Part shown: piece after piece, positions 9,246 to 16,138 of the stretch | How positions within the stretch are numbered: position 1 is the first letter of the stretch | Layout of the letters: each line of letters starts with the position of its first letter | From: Olivibacter sp. SDN3 | Lineage (GTDB): Bacteria; Bacteroidota; Bacteroidia; Sphingobacteriales; Sphingobacteriaceae | Direction of reading: 5' to 3' | Length of the DNA: 64,000 nucleotides | NCBI RefSeq assembly: GCF_014334135.1 | Contig: NZ_CP060497.1 | Coordinates: 5,208,001-5,272,000 of the forward strand | Notes under the pieces: model-generated | The model's input: the letters and a program-made list of their open reading frames with translations, nothing else | What the model was told of the DNA's origin: nothing | Databases searched by the model: none | Made by a program: the position numbers and the translations under genes

Positions 9246-10403
9246 ATGACACATACTAGGAAACCAGTCAACCTACTAATCAACTATTTGGTGTTTATAT
9301 TAGTGCTATTTTACAGCTGTAAAGAGGAAGCTATTATATTGTATCCGCCAGATGACACGGTTAATCCGGAGGTTGTATACCCTTGGGAAGAAATAGCTGA
9401 TTCATTGCAGCAAACAACCAATGAGATTTACCGCTCAACTGATGGAAGGTACTACAAGCAGAATGAAGAAAATAATACCTTTCATTATTGGTGGAATGCC
9501 CATATGTTAGACGTTTTAGTTGATGGATATCAGCGTACGGAAAATGAAAATTACATCCAACGCATGCGAGCTTTATTAGATGGAATGAAAGAGACGAACG
9601 ATAACACATACCCTAATCATTTTTATGATGATATGGAATGGTTGGCTCTATCGTCTTTGAGAGCTTATCAAGTAAGTAATGACGAAGCTTTTCTACAAGC
9701 CACTAGTATTTTGTGGGATGACATCCAAACAGGATTAAACGACTATCAAGGTGGTGGGATAGCCTGGAAAAAGGATCAGCTGGACTATAAAAACACACCC
9801 GCCAATGCACCTGCCATCATTCTTGCCTGTAGGCTCTATACGGATTTAAACAACGAGCAGGATTTAACCTTAGCACAAACATTATATGAATGGCTTAAGA
9901 GTACGTTGGTAGATCCGGCCAACGGTATTGTGTGGGATGGCATCAACCGTAACGGTGATGGAGAAATTGACAAAAATTGGCTGTTTACCTATAATCAAGG
10001 TGTATTTATTGGTGCTGCCCACGAATTATATAAGGTCACGGGTGATCGCACCTATCTCAATGATGCCGTACGCACAGCAAACACTGCTATCAGTCATCCT
10101 GATATTACAGTTGGCGGTATTCTTAAAAATGAAAATCAAGGGGACGGAGGCCTTTTTAAGGGAATTATGATCCGCTACCTTGCTTTATTGGCAGAGGAGC
10201 AAACACTTACTGATGCCGACAGAATAAGATTTCAGGATTTTATCAAATTTAATGCTGAAACAGCTTATACAAAAGCACTGTCAAGGCCCGCATTGCTCTT
10301 CGGCCCAAATTGGGAAGCACAACCAGACGAAACGGTCGATCTATCAACACAATTAAGTGGTGTGATGCTTATTGAGGCGGCAGCTCGACTTTCAGCACAA
10401 TAA
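9246..10403 (+). CDS. GH76 endo-alpha-1,6-mannanase lipoprotein
   Basis: 385 residues with a lipoprotein signal (Cys25 in VLFYSCKEE), so probably surface anchored. The GH76 fold is marked by HFYDDMEWLAL, whose adjacent Asp128-Asp129 match the catalytic Asp pair of the family, by GGGIAWKKDQLDYKNTPANAPA, by FTYNQGVFIGAAHELY and by GDGGLFKGIMIRYLALL. GH76 enzymes cut internal alpha-1,6-mannosidic bonds of the yeast cell-wall mannan backbone. As the last gene of the susC-susD-susE operon, it would generate oligomannosides for import through SusCD. A strong terminator follows 15 bp after its stop. The length is normal and both catalytic residues are present. Confidence 0.93.
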   Translation: MTHTRKPVNLLINYLVFILVLFYSCKEEAIILYPPDDTVNPEVVYPWEEIADSLQQTTNEIYRSTDGRYYKQNEENNTFHYWWNAHMLDVLVDGYQRTENENYIQRMRALLDGMKETNDNTYPNHFYDDMEWLALSSLRAYQVSNDEAFLQATSILWDDIQTGLNDYQGGGIAWKKDQLDYKNTPANAPAIILACRLYTDLNNEQDLTLAQTLYEWLKSTLVDPANGIVWDGINRNGDGEIDKNWLFTYNQGVFIGAAHELYKVTGDRTYLNDAVRTANTAISHPDITVGGILKNENQGDGGLFKGIMIRYLALLAEEQTLTDADRIRFQDFIKFNAETAYTKALSRPALLFGPNWEAQPDETVDLSTQLSGVMLIEAAARLSAQ

Positions 10404-10418
10404 AAGTCGGTATTCGCG

Positions 10419-10474
10419 AGCTATTCATTATCCGGAAACTTTAGCCAAGCTTCCGGATAATGAATAGCTTTTTT
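10419..10474 (+). terminator. Strong intrinsic terminator after the GH76 gene
   Basis: Two perfect 19-nt arms (10419-10437 and 10451-10469; 5' arm AGCTATTCATTATCCGGAA) enclose a 13-nt loop and run into a stretch of six T (10469-10474). It lies 15 bp after the GH76 stop and 86 bp before the sigma gene, so it closes the locus 1 operon and separates it from the sigma gene. Confidence 0.95.
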
Positions 10475-10504
10475 ATCAGAAGTGTTATAAATTTTATACT
10501 AAAA

Positions 10505-10536
10505 TTAGTAAATATCAATTTTTACTCTTAGGTTTG
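10505..10536 (+). promoter_or_regulatory. Candidate promoter of the lone ECF sigma gene
   Basis: TAGGTTTG at 10529-10536 fits the Bacteroidota -7 consensus TAnnTTTG. A weak -33 box, TTAG (10505-10508), lies 20 bp upstream. The start codon is 23 bp downstream of the box. It shows that the sigma gene has its own promoter after the terminator. Confidence 0.45.
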
Positions 10537-10559
10537 AGTAACCATAGCCTATATTATCA

Positions 10560-11141
10560 ATGAAAGCAATAGTGTTTGAACGAGGTTTACTAAATCGGAT
10601 TAGTAAAGATGATCGTGAGGCTTTCCGTGTGTTGTATCAACAGTACATTCCCTTGGTATATCATTTCAGCTATAGTATATTGAAAGATAGTGACGCCTCT
10701 GAAGAAATTGTTCAATGTGTATTTGTTAACGTATGGGAAAAGCGTGTTATATTAAACCGCATCGATAATATAAAAGCCTACTTATTTCGTGTTACAAAAA
10801 ACCTTATTCTAAATGATCTCAAAAAACAGCAAATAATTAAAAAGTCAGTTACTCATTTAACGGTGGAAAATAGCGGTGAAGAGAATCCGGAAGATCAATT
10901 TATATATAAAGAAAGTATGCTTTTAGCGGAAGAAGCAATTTCCAAGCTTTCTCCCAAAAGAAAGTTAATTGTAGAACTCCGTACAAAACAAAACTTAAGT
11001 CTGGATGAAATTGCTGATCAATTGCAAATATCAAAGAATGTAGTGAAGAAGCAATTTTATAAAGGTACAGCCTTCATAAAAGATTACCTGATCAAAAGAG
11101 GAAGGTTAACCTTGTTATGGTTTATCATGCATTGGTTTTAG
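10560..11141 (+). CDS. FecI-type ECF sigma factor without adjacent anti-sigma gene
   Basis: 193 residues. Region 2 (about 20-90) includes FRVLYQQYIPLVYHFSYSI, the acidic ILKDSDASEEIVQCVFVNVW and IKAYLFRVTKNLILNDLKK. Region 4 (about 125-180) includes the helix-turn-helix LSLDEIADQLQISKNVVKKQ. It should direct RNA polymerase to a small regulon. Unlike most FecI-type genes of this phylum it has no fecR behind it; the next gene is on the other strand. The unpaired fecR at 1737 begins the operon just upstream, so the two probably form a split pair (inference). The last 11 residues, LTLLWFIMHWF, are strongly hydrophobic, a feature shared with the second sigma factor here. Confidence 0.92.
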   Translation: MKAIVFERGLLNRISKDDREAFRVLYQQYIPLVYHFSYSILKDSDASEEIVQCVFVNVWEKRVILNRIDNIKAYLFRVTKNLILNDLKKQQIIKKSVTHLTVENSGEENPEDQFIYKESMLLAEEAISKLSPKRKLIVELRTKQNLSLDEIADQLQISKNVVKKQFYKGTAFIKDYLIKRGRLTLLWFIMHWF

Positions 11142-11146
11142 TCCAT

Positions 11147-11216
11147 AAAAAAGAAAGGTTCTCAACCGGGGAGGTCGAGAACCTTTACTAACCAATTATA
11201 AACCTAAATTATGAAT
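11147..11216 (-). ncRNA. Candidate small RNA, copy 1
   Basis: On the minus strand, a transcript starting near 11215 would carry a conserved core, the reverse complement of 11187-11213, then a hairpin: AAAGGTTCTC (plus 11177-11186) pairs with GAGAACCTTT (11154-11163). Four more pairs, GACC with GGTT, close a TCCCC loop. Six T (11147-11152) follow, as in an intrinsic terminator. A -7/-33 promoter lies just upstream. Copy 2 at 12363 has the same core and loop but a different stem that is still paired, which supports a structured RNA. Alternative: this is only the 3' end and terminator of the DinB-like gene transcript, whose stop is at 11277. No coding frame of note is present. Confidence 0.55.
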
Positions 11217-11220
11217 GATA

Positions 11221-11252
11221 CAAATATAGTGTACCCCATACACATCCACAAA
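11221..11252 (-). promoter_or_regulatory. Promoter with spacer dyad for small RNA copy 1
   Basis: Minus-strand -7 box TATATTTG (plus 11221-11228) and -33 box TTTG (plus 11249-11252) are 20 bp apart, a close fit to the Bacteroidota consensus. The spacer holds the perfect dyad GTGTA-CCCCA-TACAC (11229-11243), a plausible repressor site. Confidence 0.55.
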
Positions 11253-11276
11253 AAATTAACATAATTTAACAAGCTA

Positions 11277-11801
11277 TTATCGTTCCCAAAAAGGGGGAGG
11301 TTCAATACCTAAAGACCGAAGATACACGTAACCTTGTCCACGATGATGGATTTCGTTATCAATAAAATAAAGGCAATGCCCATACACAATTCCGTCAAAT
11401 TGTCCAAAGGCAATATCTTTTTGCTGAAAACGGCCGGGTTGTAGTTCTTGCCAAATACGGTTTATATAAGCAGTACTCCAGTCCCATAATTTTAAAACAT
11501 CTTCTTTAGTTGTTGGAGACCCCGATAGTCCGGACGCTTGTATCTCGTTTTTTAACTCCTTCCATTCTCCTGTAACTACCCCATGGGCACCCGGAGCTCC
11601 CATCTGTAAGAGTTCTTGTGCCAGCTTACCGAAAGGGCGCATGCCTCCAACGCTATAAGCAAACAGTTCTTTCTCAGGAAATGTATCAATGACCTTACGA
11701 GTCAATGAACGGTGTCCTTGCCAATGTTCCAGTAACTGCGCCGGGGTCAGCACTGCATCCGCTGCCTGCTCTAGATTTTCTTCGAATGTTTTGTTTTCCA
11801 T
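11277..11801 (-). CDS. DinB-like four-helix metal-binding protein
   Basis: 174 residues from the ATG at 11801, preferred over an in-frame ATG 12 codons upstream because family members begin close to MENKTFEENL and an A-rich AATAATAAA leader precedes it. The C-terminal segment NEIHHRGQGYVYLRSLGIEPPPFWER is typical of DinB-family proteins, and HWQGHRSLTRKVIDTFPE is the matching N-terminal helix; the His residues would bind a metal. DinB-fold proteins include thiol transferases (BshC/YfiT-like relatives) and many without a known role. It stands alone on the minus strand. The function is unknown beyond the fold. Confidence 0.8.
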   Translation of the reverse strand: MENKTFEENLEQAADAVLTPAQLLEHWQGHRSLTRKVIDTFPEKELFAYSVGGMRPFGKLAQELLQMGAPGAHGVVTGEWKELKNEIQASGLSGSPTTKEDVLKLWDWSTAYINRIWQELQPGRFQQKDIAFGQFDGIVYGHCLYFIDNEIHHRGQGYVYLRSLGIEPPPFWER

Positions 11802-11889
11802 TTTATTATTCTTTTGGTTTATGAAACAAAAGAACACCTACTACTGACAGCGTTATGTCAGTGGTAAATAAAAGAATTTACGTATTGTC

Positions 11890-12117
11890 TTATTTTTTAT
11901 CAACTGCATGCGCCAACCCTTCTATAACAGCGTCGGCAACATCTATATTAATCGTTTCATTATCCGCAACTAGCCACTCACCCTGCTCTTTCACCATCAA
12001 AAAAGGATCAATGCCCGGGTACTGTATACGCCAAGCGGTTGAATCTTTATAATCCTCAGGATATGCGTGAATATCAATAAAAGTTTTTGTGCCTGGTTCT
12101 CTCACTGTAATTACCAT
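11890..12117 (-). CDS. Small uncharacterised protein
   Basis: 75 residues with no signal peptide or membrane segment. A good ribosome binding site, AGGAGGAAAAATC, lies directly before the ATG, which supports a real gene. The sequence mixes beta-strand-like stretches (VITVREPGTKTFIDIHAYP, WRIQYPGIDPFLMVKE) with an acidic C-terminal helix (INIDVADAVIEGLAHAV). I do not recognise a family. It lies 88 bp upstream of the DinB-like gene on the same strand and might be cotranscribed with it. Confidence 0.6.
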   Translation of the reverse strand: MVITVREPGTKTFIDIHAYPEDYKDSTAWRIQYPGIDPFLMVKEQGEWLVADNETINIDVADAVIEGLAHAVDKK

Positions 12118-12362
12118 GATTTTTCCTCCTACAATCTATTTTCTACGTTATAGATACAACAAGTATTTATACAAATTGATTAAAAATTCTGTTTTTATTA
12201 GTTTCTACTTATTTTTATAATACCTATTTAAGATGATTGAATTACTAAAACACACGTTGAACAGTATTGTTCCAATATATGAGGAAGAATAGAACGTTGT
12301 AAAAGATACTTTTCAGATAACAAATAGTCTGTCAAGCAACATCTGCTTCAATTGGTGCTTAC
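12118..12362. other. AT-rich intergenic stretch
   Basis: About 245 bp between the small minus-strand gene and the second RNA-like unit. I see no open frame of note, no hairpin with a T-run and no repeat. The 5' leader and promoter of the 12117 gene should lie at its left end. Confidence 0.5.
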
Positions 12363-12430
12363 AAAAAAGCCTTCGACCGGGGAGATCAAAGGCTTTCGCT
12401 AACTAACCAATTATAAACCTAAATTATGAT
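12363..12430 (-). ncRNA. Candidate small RNA, copy 2
   Basis: This is the second minus-strand unit. The core (reverse complement of 12402-12427) is identical to copy 1 from CATAATTTAGG through GGTTAGT. The hairpin AAAGCCTT (plus 12389-12396) with AAGGCTTT (12366-12373) is extended by TGATC with GGTCG around the same TCCCC loop and ends in six T (12363-12368). The outer stem differs from copy 1 at several positions on both arms yet still pairs. It lies 49 bp beyond the fdhA stop, so it may also end fdhA transcription, but its own promoter suggests independent synthesis of an RNA of about 68 nt. Confidence 0.55.
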
Positions 12431-12434
12431 GACA

Positions 12435-12466
12435 CAAAGATAGTGTATATAACACACTATTGCAAT
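12435..12466 (-). promoter_or_regulatory. Promoter with spacer dyad for small RNA copy 2
   Basis: Minus-strand -7 box TATCTTTG (plus 12435-12442) and -33-like ATTG (plus 12463-12466) are again 20 bp apart. The spacer carries the inverted repeat ATAGTGT (12440-12446) / ACACTAT (12454-12460), in the same place as the GTGTA/TACAC dyad of copy 1. Confidence 0.5.
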
Positions 12467-12478
12467 ATTTTTTCCTTT

Positions 12479-13669
12479 TTAATTGGCAATCATACTATGT
12501 GGATCTATCACAAACTTTTTAGCTGCACCCTTATCGAAATCCTGATATCCTTTTGCGGCGTCATTAAGTGAAATTACCTGCACATTTACTGCTTTGGCGA
12601 TTTCAATCCTGTCGTACAGAATAGTATTCATCAGCGATCGATGGTATTTCATCACCGGACACTGCCCTGTGTGCAAAGAATGTGACTTTGCCCACCCCAG
12701 ACCAATCCGGATACGCAGACTTCCTTTTTTCGCCGCGTCATCCGAGGCTCCCGGATCACCGGTTACATATAAACCCGGAATACCTAACTGCCCACCTGCA
12801 CGAGTGACTTCCATAATGGAATTAAGCACCGTTGCCGGCCGCTCTACTTTACTATCCTGACCATGTCCCCTCGCTTCAAAACCTACGCAATCTATTGCAC
12901 AGTCTACTTCGGGCAACCCGATAATTGCTTCAATCTGGTCAGCTAAGCTTCCATCCCCCTTAAGATCGATAACTTCGCAACCAAAACTTTTAGCTTGTTT
13001 TAAGCGTTCATCAATCATGTCTCCAACAATCACTACAGCTGCTCCTAATAAATGACAAGACGCAGCGCAAGCTAAGCCTACTAGCCCGGCACCAGCAACG
13101 TAAACAATACTACCGGGGGCTACACCAGCGGTAACCGCTCCATGAAAACCGGTAGGAAAAATATCCGATAACAAGGTCAAATCCTTAATCTTTGACATCG
13201 CCTGATCCTTATCTGGAAATTTCAACAAATTAAAATCAGCATAAGGTACCATCACATACTCGGCTTGACCTCCTACCCATCCACCCATATCTACATAACC
13301 ATAGGCGGCTCCGGGCCTTTCGGGGTTGACGTTTAGACAGATTCCCGTTTGACCAGCTTTGCAATTCCGGCACCTGCCGCAAGCTATATTGAAAGGAACA
13401 GACACCAAATCGCCTAACTTTATAAATTCGACATCTCGACCTGCTTCTATTACCACGCCTGTAATTTCATGTCCCAATATCAAGCCCGATTCCGCTGTCG
13501 TTCGCCCCCTTACCATATGCTGATCACTTCCACATATATTCGTGGACACAATTTTTAAGATAACTCCATGATCGCATTTTCTGTTACCTAAAGCGAGTTT
13601 AGGATAGTCGATCTCACGTACTTCTACCACTCCCGGCTTCACATACGACACACCATGATTCTTACACAT
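12479..13669 (-). CDS. fdhA: Glutathione-independent formaldehyde dehydrogenase
   Basis: 396 residues, a zinc-dependent medium-chain dehydrogenase. The sequence follows Pseudomonas putida formaldehyde dehydrogenase closely by memory: VSTNICGSDQHMVRGRTTA, VSVPFNIACGRCRNCKAG, AYGYVDMGGWVGGQAEYV, IDCVGFEARGHG, IGLGWAKSHSLHTGQCPVMK and KKFVIDPH near the end. Catalytic zinc ligands are Cys46, His67 and Glu68; structural zinc Cys97, Cys100, Cys103 and Cys111; a Rossmann motif VAGAGLVGLA binds NAD, which in this enzyme stays tightly bound. It oxidises formaldehyde or other aldehydes without glutathione, and can dismutate them. It lies 19 bp after the GlcG-like gene in one unit. The divergent AraC regulator may control it. 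Confidence 0.92.
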   Translation of the reverse strand: MCKNHGVSYVKPGVVEVREIDYPKLALGNRKCDHGVILKIVSTNICGSDQHMVRGRTTAESGLILGHEITGVVIEAGRDVEFIKLGDLVSVPFNIACGRCRNCKAGQTGICLNVNPERPGAAYGYVDMGGWVGGQAEYVMVPYADFNLLKFPDKDQAMSKIKDLTLLSDIFPTGFHGAVTAGVAPGSIVYVAGAGLVGLACAASCHLLGAAVVIVGDMIDERLKQAKSFGCEVIDLKGDGSLADQIEAIIGLPEVDCAIDCVGFEARGHGQDSKVERPATVLNSIMEVTRAGGQLGIPGLYVTGDPGASDDAAKKGSLRIRIGLGWAKSHSLHTGQCPVMKYHRSLMNTILYDRIEIAKAVNVQVISLNDAAKGYQDFDKGAAKKFVIDPHSMIAN

Positions 13670-13688
13670 ATAAAAATGTTATTAATGG

Positions 13689-14093
13689 TTAACTTATCGC
13701 TTCTACTCCCGCCTGTGCAACAATGTGATCGTTCTCTACCGTATCACCAGAAACACCTATTGCTCCGATAATTTCGCCTTCCTCATTCTTTATTGGCAAC
13801 CCCCCGGGAAAAGTAATTAGTCCACCATTAGAATGCTCTATATTATATAAAGCGCCACCCGGTTGTGATAATTTTCCTATCTCGCCGGTTGCCATATCAA
13901 AATATCTAGCTGTTCGCGCCTTTTTCTGCGCAATATCTATGGAACCCAGCCAAGCGTTATCCATATGCGCAAACGCAATTAAATTCCCTCCTGCATCTAC
14001 TACGGCGATATTCATTAATGTATTTGTCTCTTTCGCTTTGTTGTGCGCTGCTGTTATAATTGTTTCTGCCTGTTTTAATGTGATGTTTTTCAT
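13689..14093 (-). CDS. GlcG/HbpS-family protein
   Basis: 134 residues, a complete single-domain member of the GlcG/HbpS family (PF03928): [36 protein letters not shown] and [20 protein letters not shown] are characteristic. Family members bind haem or small ligands, and several lie beside dehydrogenases or glycolate genes; the biochemical role is generally unclear. A clear AGAGGAG lies before the ATG. It is the first gene of the unit, 19 bp before fdhA, so the two products probably act together in aldehyde or alcohol metabolism (inference). There is no signal peptide, so it is cytoplasmic. Confidence 0.9.
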   Translation of the reverse strand: MKNITLKQAETIITAAHNKAKETNTLMNIAVVDAGGNLIAFAHMDNAWLGSIDIAQKKARTARYFDMATGEIGKLSQPGGALYNIEHSNGGLITFPGGLPIKNEEGEIIGAIGVSGDTVENDHIVAQAGVEAIS

Positions 14094-14155
14094 AATCTCC
14101 TCTAGTTTATTTTGTTATAGAACAATTATATAAATGTTATGTCTATATCAATGTC

Positions 14156-14191
14156 ACGATCATCCATAGTGATAGAACGATCATCCATAGT
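14156..14191. promoter_or_regulatory. Paired direct repeats, likely AraC-type operator
   Basis: ACGATCATCCATAGT occurs exactly at 14156-14170 and again at 14177-14191. The start-to-start distance is 21 bp, two helical turns, as expected for tandem half-sites bound on one DNA face by an AraC-family dimer. The repeats lie between the GlcG/fdhA unit and the divergent AraC gene. Confidence 0.7.
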
Positions 14192-14212
14192 TGTTTAGAA
14201 CACAGAAGATTT

Positions 14213-14231
14213 ACATATTTGGCAAATATGT
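14213..14231. promoter_or_regulatory. 19-bp palindrome before the AraC gene
   Basis: ACATATTTGGCAAATATGT is a perfect palindrome around a central G, 47 bp before the AraC start. It contains CATATTTG, one mismatch from the -7 consensus TAnnTTTG, so a protein bound here could block transcription of the regulator. The binding protein is unknown. Confidence 0.45.
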
Positions 14232-14278
14232 TACAAACCTTCACTTGAAATAGCTGTTTCTTAAAGAAGATTAATACC

Positions 14279-15187
14279 ATGACTAATAACCATATATGCC
14301 ATATTGAACAAATAAATCTTAGTGATAGTAAACACTTGGACTCACTGGTGGAACATCGTCGCGTTTTCACCCTGCAGCAGTGCGAATTAAATATTTTTGA
14401 AACCTTTCACCGTTGCCATGATGTGGCGCTTTCCTATCAGGGCTTGGTGATTTCGAGTATGATGCGAGGAAAAAAAATAATGACTTTGGCAGGGCAAAAA
14501 GCATTCGACTTTATGCCCGGAGAAAGTATTATTATTCCGGAAGGAGTCACCATGAAAGTAGATTTTCCTGATGCAGACGAAAGACATCCTGTACAATGTG
14601 CTACTTTAGCATTAGATTGGGATATGGTTAATAAAAACATTGAATTTCTCAATGAATACTACCCTAATTCGGCAGCTCCCCATGAATGGAAATTAAATTT
14701 CAACCACTATCACTTTACTAATAATAAGGAACTAGCTGCCAGTCTTAATCGATTGATAAAAATCAGTATGGAAGAGGATAAAGCTAAAGATGCCCTCGCA
14801 GATCTCGCTTTGAAATACTTATTATTACGGGTTATACAAACACAAAATTTGGTAGCTCTTGAAGAAAATAAAATTCAGGGTCATCGCCTCACTCCTGCCA
14901 TCCGATATATAAATGAGCACCTGACCGAAAAAATAACAATTGAAAAGTTGGCTAAAGAATCCTGCATGAGTAGATCAGCTTTTTTTGAGATATTCAAGCA
15001 AGAATTGGGTCTTTCCCCCACCGACTATATCATCCGGGAACGCATGGAACTAGCCAAACGTCTTATGGCAGATGAATCGCTGAGTATTAGCGACATCTGT
15101 TATCGTTCAGGATTCAATAATCCAAATTATTTTATCCGCTTATTTAAAAGATCGGAAGGATTTACCCCAAATATCTATCGAAAATAA
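14279..15187 (+). CDS. AraC-family transcriptional regulator
   Basis: 302 residues. The N-terminal part (about 15-190) resembles the AraC_N ligand-sensing region (HDVALSYQGLVISSMMRGKK, DFMPGESIIIPEGVTMKV). The C-terminal part (about 205-300) has two helix-turn-helix units: ITIEKLAKESCMSRSAFFEIFK and LSISDICYRSGFNNPNYFIRLFK. It is divergent from the GlcG/fdhA unit with tandem 15-bp repeats between, so it is most likely their regulator, responding perhaps to an aldehyde or alcohol (inference). A role in autoregulation is also possible. The start at 14279 fits the family length. Confidence 0.9.
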   Translation: MTNNHICHIEQINLSDSKHLDSLVEHRRVFTLQQCELNIFETFHRCHDVALSYQGLVISSMMRGKKIMTLAGQKAFDFMPGESIIIPEGVTMKVDFPDADERHPVQCATLALDWDMVNKNIEFLNEYYPNSAAPHEWKLNFNHYHFTNNKELAASLNRLIKISMEEDKAKDALADLALKYLLLRVIQTQNLVALEENKIQGHRLTPAIRYINEHLTEKITIEKLAKESCMSRSAFFEIFKQELGLSPTDYIIRERMELAKRLMADESLSISDICYRSGFNNPNYFIRLFKRSEGFTPNIYRK

Positions 15188-15397
15188 AGTGTACATATAT
15201 TTCCCATTTATGTAAGCGTGCTATGTCTCCAACAAACCGAATCATAATAAAGTTAAATTAAACACCTTATTGTTTCTGATGTGTTTGTCCAACTGTTGCA
15301 TAAACAGACAACATCTAGCTACCCCACAACACCCAAGGACTTATCACTCAATTTTCTATTTGGATGACACACCATAGATAAGTGAGATAACGAGGAT

Positions 15398-15429
15398 ATT
15401 GTATATATAAGTCAAAATCTTTAAGTTTG
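15398..15429 (+). promoter_or_regulatory. Promoter of the locus 2 sigma gene
   Basis: ATTG (15398-15401), then 20 bp, then TAAGTTTG (15422-15429), an exact match to the TAnnTTTG -7 box. Transcription should begin near 15436, inside the left arm of the palindrome that follows. Confidence 0.6.
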
Positions 15430-15467
15430 TTTAAGAAAGAAATTATGTTATAATTTCTTTCTTAAAC
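15429..15467 (+). promoter_or_regulatory. 18-bp perfect inverted repeat overlapping the promoter
   Basis: The left arm at 15429-15446 (GTTTAAGAAAGAAATTAT) is perfectly complementary to the right arm at 15450-15467, with a loop of only 3 nt. It begins at the last base of the -7 box and ends 11 bp before the sigma ATG. As DNA it could be an operator at the start site; as RNA a hairpin of about 12 bp would remain at the 5' end of the message, next to the start codon. No T-run follows, so it is not an intrinsic terminator. It is followed by CAATTACCTAA and the start codon. Confidence 0.6.
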
Positions 15468-15478
15468 CAATTACCTAA

Positions 15479-16069
15479 ATGATGACAGCCAGGGGAGCTA
15501 TAGCAGCTTATTTAATTGAGGAACTTCAATCAGGAAGCGAGATCGCTTTTAGGAAGATATACGACCAATTGCATCCAAAAATTTACCGCTTTATCTTTTC
15601 GCTATTAAAAGACAACAATCAAAGTGAGGAGATATTACAGGAAACATTTATCAATTTATGGCTCAACAAACATAAAATTGATACTCAGCTTCCCCTCTAC
15701 CCTTACCTATATTTAACGGCACGACGATTGACCATAGATGCTTTTCGCAAAGCGAGCAACGAACACCGCTTAAAAGAACGGCTACAGTTTTTACAGGGCG
15801 TAAGCGCCAATGATACAGAGGACAAGATCATGGCCGCCGATTTACAAAGAATTACCGACGAACTTATCGACAGCCTACCCCGGCAACAAAAGATCGTTTT
15901 CCAGCTCAGCCGGATAGATGGTTTATCGTACGATGAAATTGCTGAGAAACTACACTTGTCGCGCAATACCGTACGCAATCATCTCGTCTGTGCGCTGAAA
16001 ACTTTGAAAACACATTTTGTTAAGCACGACATCACCTACTTTTTTGTTATTTTTTTCTTACTGCACTAG
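15479..16069 (+). CDS. FecI-type ECF sigma factor of locus 2
   Basis: 196 residues. Region 2 (about 22-90) contains FRKIYDQLHPKIYRFIFSLLKD, QSEEILQETFINLWLNK and YLYLTARRLTIDAFRK. Region 4 (about 125-185) contains LPRQQKIVFQLSRIDGLSYDE and the recognition helix LHLSRNTVRNHLVCALK. It should activate the susCD operon downstream when released by the FecR protein encoded 69 bp later. Two in-frame ATGs stand together at the start. The C-terminus ITYFFVIFFLLH is a hydrophobic tail that could touch the membrane or the FecR helix. Confidence 0.95.
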   Translation: MMTARGAIAAYLIEELQSGSEIAFRKIYDQLHPKIYRFIFSLLKDNNQSEEILQETFINLWLNKHKIDTQLPLYPYLYLTARRLTIDAFRKASNEHRLKERLQFLQGVSANDTEDKIMAADLQRITDELIDSLPRQQKIVFQLSRIDGLSYDEIAEKLHLSRNTVRNHLVCALKTLKTHFVKHDITYFFVIFFLLH

Positions 16070-16138
16070 TTCTGTTGCTACTTTCATCCGTTTCTATATA
16101 AAGGGCTGTAGAAATATGGTTCCCATAAAAGACCAATT

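Noticed and set aside
11211-11264. Plus-strand frame of 17 codons starting at the ATG after the conserved core of unit 1
   Set aside because: The second unit has a stop after five codons at the same place, so no shared peptide exists; the minus-strand RNA reading explains the conservation better.
11144-12440. The two units as relics of susC leaders left by gene loss
   Set aside because: No susC remnant follows either copy, and the promoter boxes, dyads and T tracts all fit the minus strand. It cannot be fully excluded because real susC leaders here look similar.
13939-14133. Plus-strand open frame opposite the GlcG-like gene
   Set aside because: It is the complement of a well-conserved gene and has no family features.
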